Source: Gammaproteobacteria bacterium (GTDB lineage: Bacteria; Pseudomonadota; Gammaproteobacteria; SZUA-229). Taken from it: 5,434 nucleotides of DNA. A model generated the notes under the pieces. It did no database searches. It saw only the letters and a program-made list of their open reading frames with translations, and was not told the DNA's origin. The stretch spans positions 1 to 5,434 of the forward strand of contig JACPVK010000104.1 of NCBI GenBank assembly GCA_016191795.1. Direction: 5' to 3'. This document shows positions 4,822 through 5,434 of the stretch, piece after piece; the first letter of the stretch is position 1, and the number at the start of each line of letters is the position of its first letter. The position numbers and the translations under genes were made by a program.

Positions 4822-5434
4822 TCAAAGCCTCACCATCCGCCGTCTGTAAAAAATCTTCCGTATCTCCTCCAGCCACAACACCAGACTCGCCACGAATACT
4901 ATCACCAGCCAGTCCATCGCCGGTATCGGCACGGTATGAAATAAATTATTTAACGGTTGGGTATAAATTACCGCCAGTTGCAATACTATGCCCAGGGCCA
5001 AACCGCCCAGCAACCATTTGTTACGCAGCAATCCAAAACCAAATGCGGAGCGTGATTCGGATTCGCAGTTAAGTACGTTAAACCACTGGCATACGGCGAG
5101 AACAGTGAAGGTTTCGGTTTGTACCAGTTCAAACGGTACGCCGGACGCTAATCGCCAGATAAAAAATCCGAATGTTGAAATAATCATAGCGGGTGTCATC
5201 AGTGCCACGCGCCGCAACAATGGGCGACTTAACAATGGCTCGGCCAGTGACATGGGGCGACGTTGCATTTCATCGCCTTCTGCCGGTTCCATAATTAAAT
5301 TCACGGTTACCGTGCCTTCGGTAACGATGTTGATCCACAAAATCTGCACCGCCGCCAATGGCAAGGGATAACCAAGTAACAAGGCACACATCAACACGCC
5401 GACGGCTGCCATGGAGGTGGCGAACAAATACAGA
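4822..5434 (-). CDS. P2-type cation-transporting ATPase, C-terminal membrane domain (cut by window edge)
   Basis: These are the last 203 residues of a P-type ATPase of the SERCA/Na,K-like class, an inner-membrane pump that moves cations using ATP. The catalytic DKTG and nucleotide-binding parts lie beyond the right edge. The visible part begins inside a membrane helix, then shows the signature QILWINIVTEGTVTVNLIME (fragment residues 30-49), the loop EGDEMQRRP (52-60), a helix at about 76-95, TETFTVLAVCQWFNVLNCES (106-125), a helix at about 139-158, a short outer loop, and a final helix (173-188) before a basic tail (RKIFYRRR). This is the standard Cation_ATPase_C layout. In place of the usual NxxTD of calcium pumps it has NxxTE (Asn35, Glu39), which may alter ion choice. 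The substrate is uncertain (Ca2+, Na+, K+ or Mg2+). Any start codon within the window would be internal; the frame stays open to the edge. Confidence 0.93.
   Translation of the reverse strand, partial: LYLFATSMAAVGVLMCALLLGYPLPLAAVQILWINIVTEGTVTVNLIMEPAEGDEMQRRPMSLAEPLLSRPLLRRVALMTPAMIISTFGFFIWRLASGVPFELVQTETFTVLAVCQWFNVLNCESESRSAFGFGLLRNKWLLGGLALGIVLQLAVIYTQPLNNLFHTVPIPAMDWLVIVFVASLVLWLEEIRKIFYRRRMVRL

Noticed and set aside
4988..5371. 127-codon plus-strand open frame
   Set aside because: It is antisense to the P-type ATPase domain, whose frame carries all the recognisable motifs.

Overview
The window looks like chromosomal DNA from a Proteobacterium, most likely a Gammaproteobacterium. The evidence is the moderate base composition, Sec-type and lipoprotein-type export signals, a proteobacterial-style P-type ATPase tail, and REP-like palindromes of the GTGGGAGCGGGC...GCCCGC type that are common in that class. 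This assignment is an inference; there is no rRNA or other decisive marker.

Layout. (1) 1-949, minus strand: the N-terminal 316 residues of a pyruvate:ferredoxin (flavodoxin) oxidoreductase (NifJ/PFOR type); the rest lies outside the left edge. (2) 950-1242: the divergent upstream region. It holds a good ribosome binding site and an FNR/CRP-like palindrome for the PFOR gene. (3) 1243-2043, plus strand: a four-helix membrane protein of unknown function that ends its last helix with a DLDNPF motif. (4) 2123-3122, plus strand: a lipoprotein-type metallophosphoesterase of the purple/tartrate-resistant acid phosphatase kind. It is split over three frames by two single-base losses, yet all its metal-ligand motifs survive. 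(5) 3123-3535: no convincing gene. (6) 3536-4345, plus strand: an exported two-domain rhodanese with one active-looking and one degenerate domain. A strong Shine-Dalgarno sequence lies too far upstream of it and instead fits a tiny leader ORF. (7) 4346-4821: a non-coding, repeat-dense gap between convergent genes. It carries direct repeats, hairpins and a pair of inverted REP-like sequences around a second, differently built palindromic element. (8) 4822-5434, minus strand: the C-terminal membrane domain of a P2-type cation ATPase.

How the genes relate. No operon of clearly linked function is visible. The three plus-strand genes are separated by 79 to 413 bases and probably do not form one tight transcription unit. 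PFOR belongs to anaerobic or low-oxygen pyruvate metabolism, which fits the FNR-like site in front of it. The phosphatase and rhodanese are both predicted to act outside the cytoplasm. The most unusual parts are the doubly frameshifted but otherwise well-conserved phosphatase and the nested inverted repeats at 4594-4791. I see no sign of a CRISPR array, toxin-antitoxin pair, phage module or defence system.
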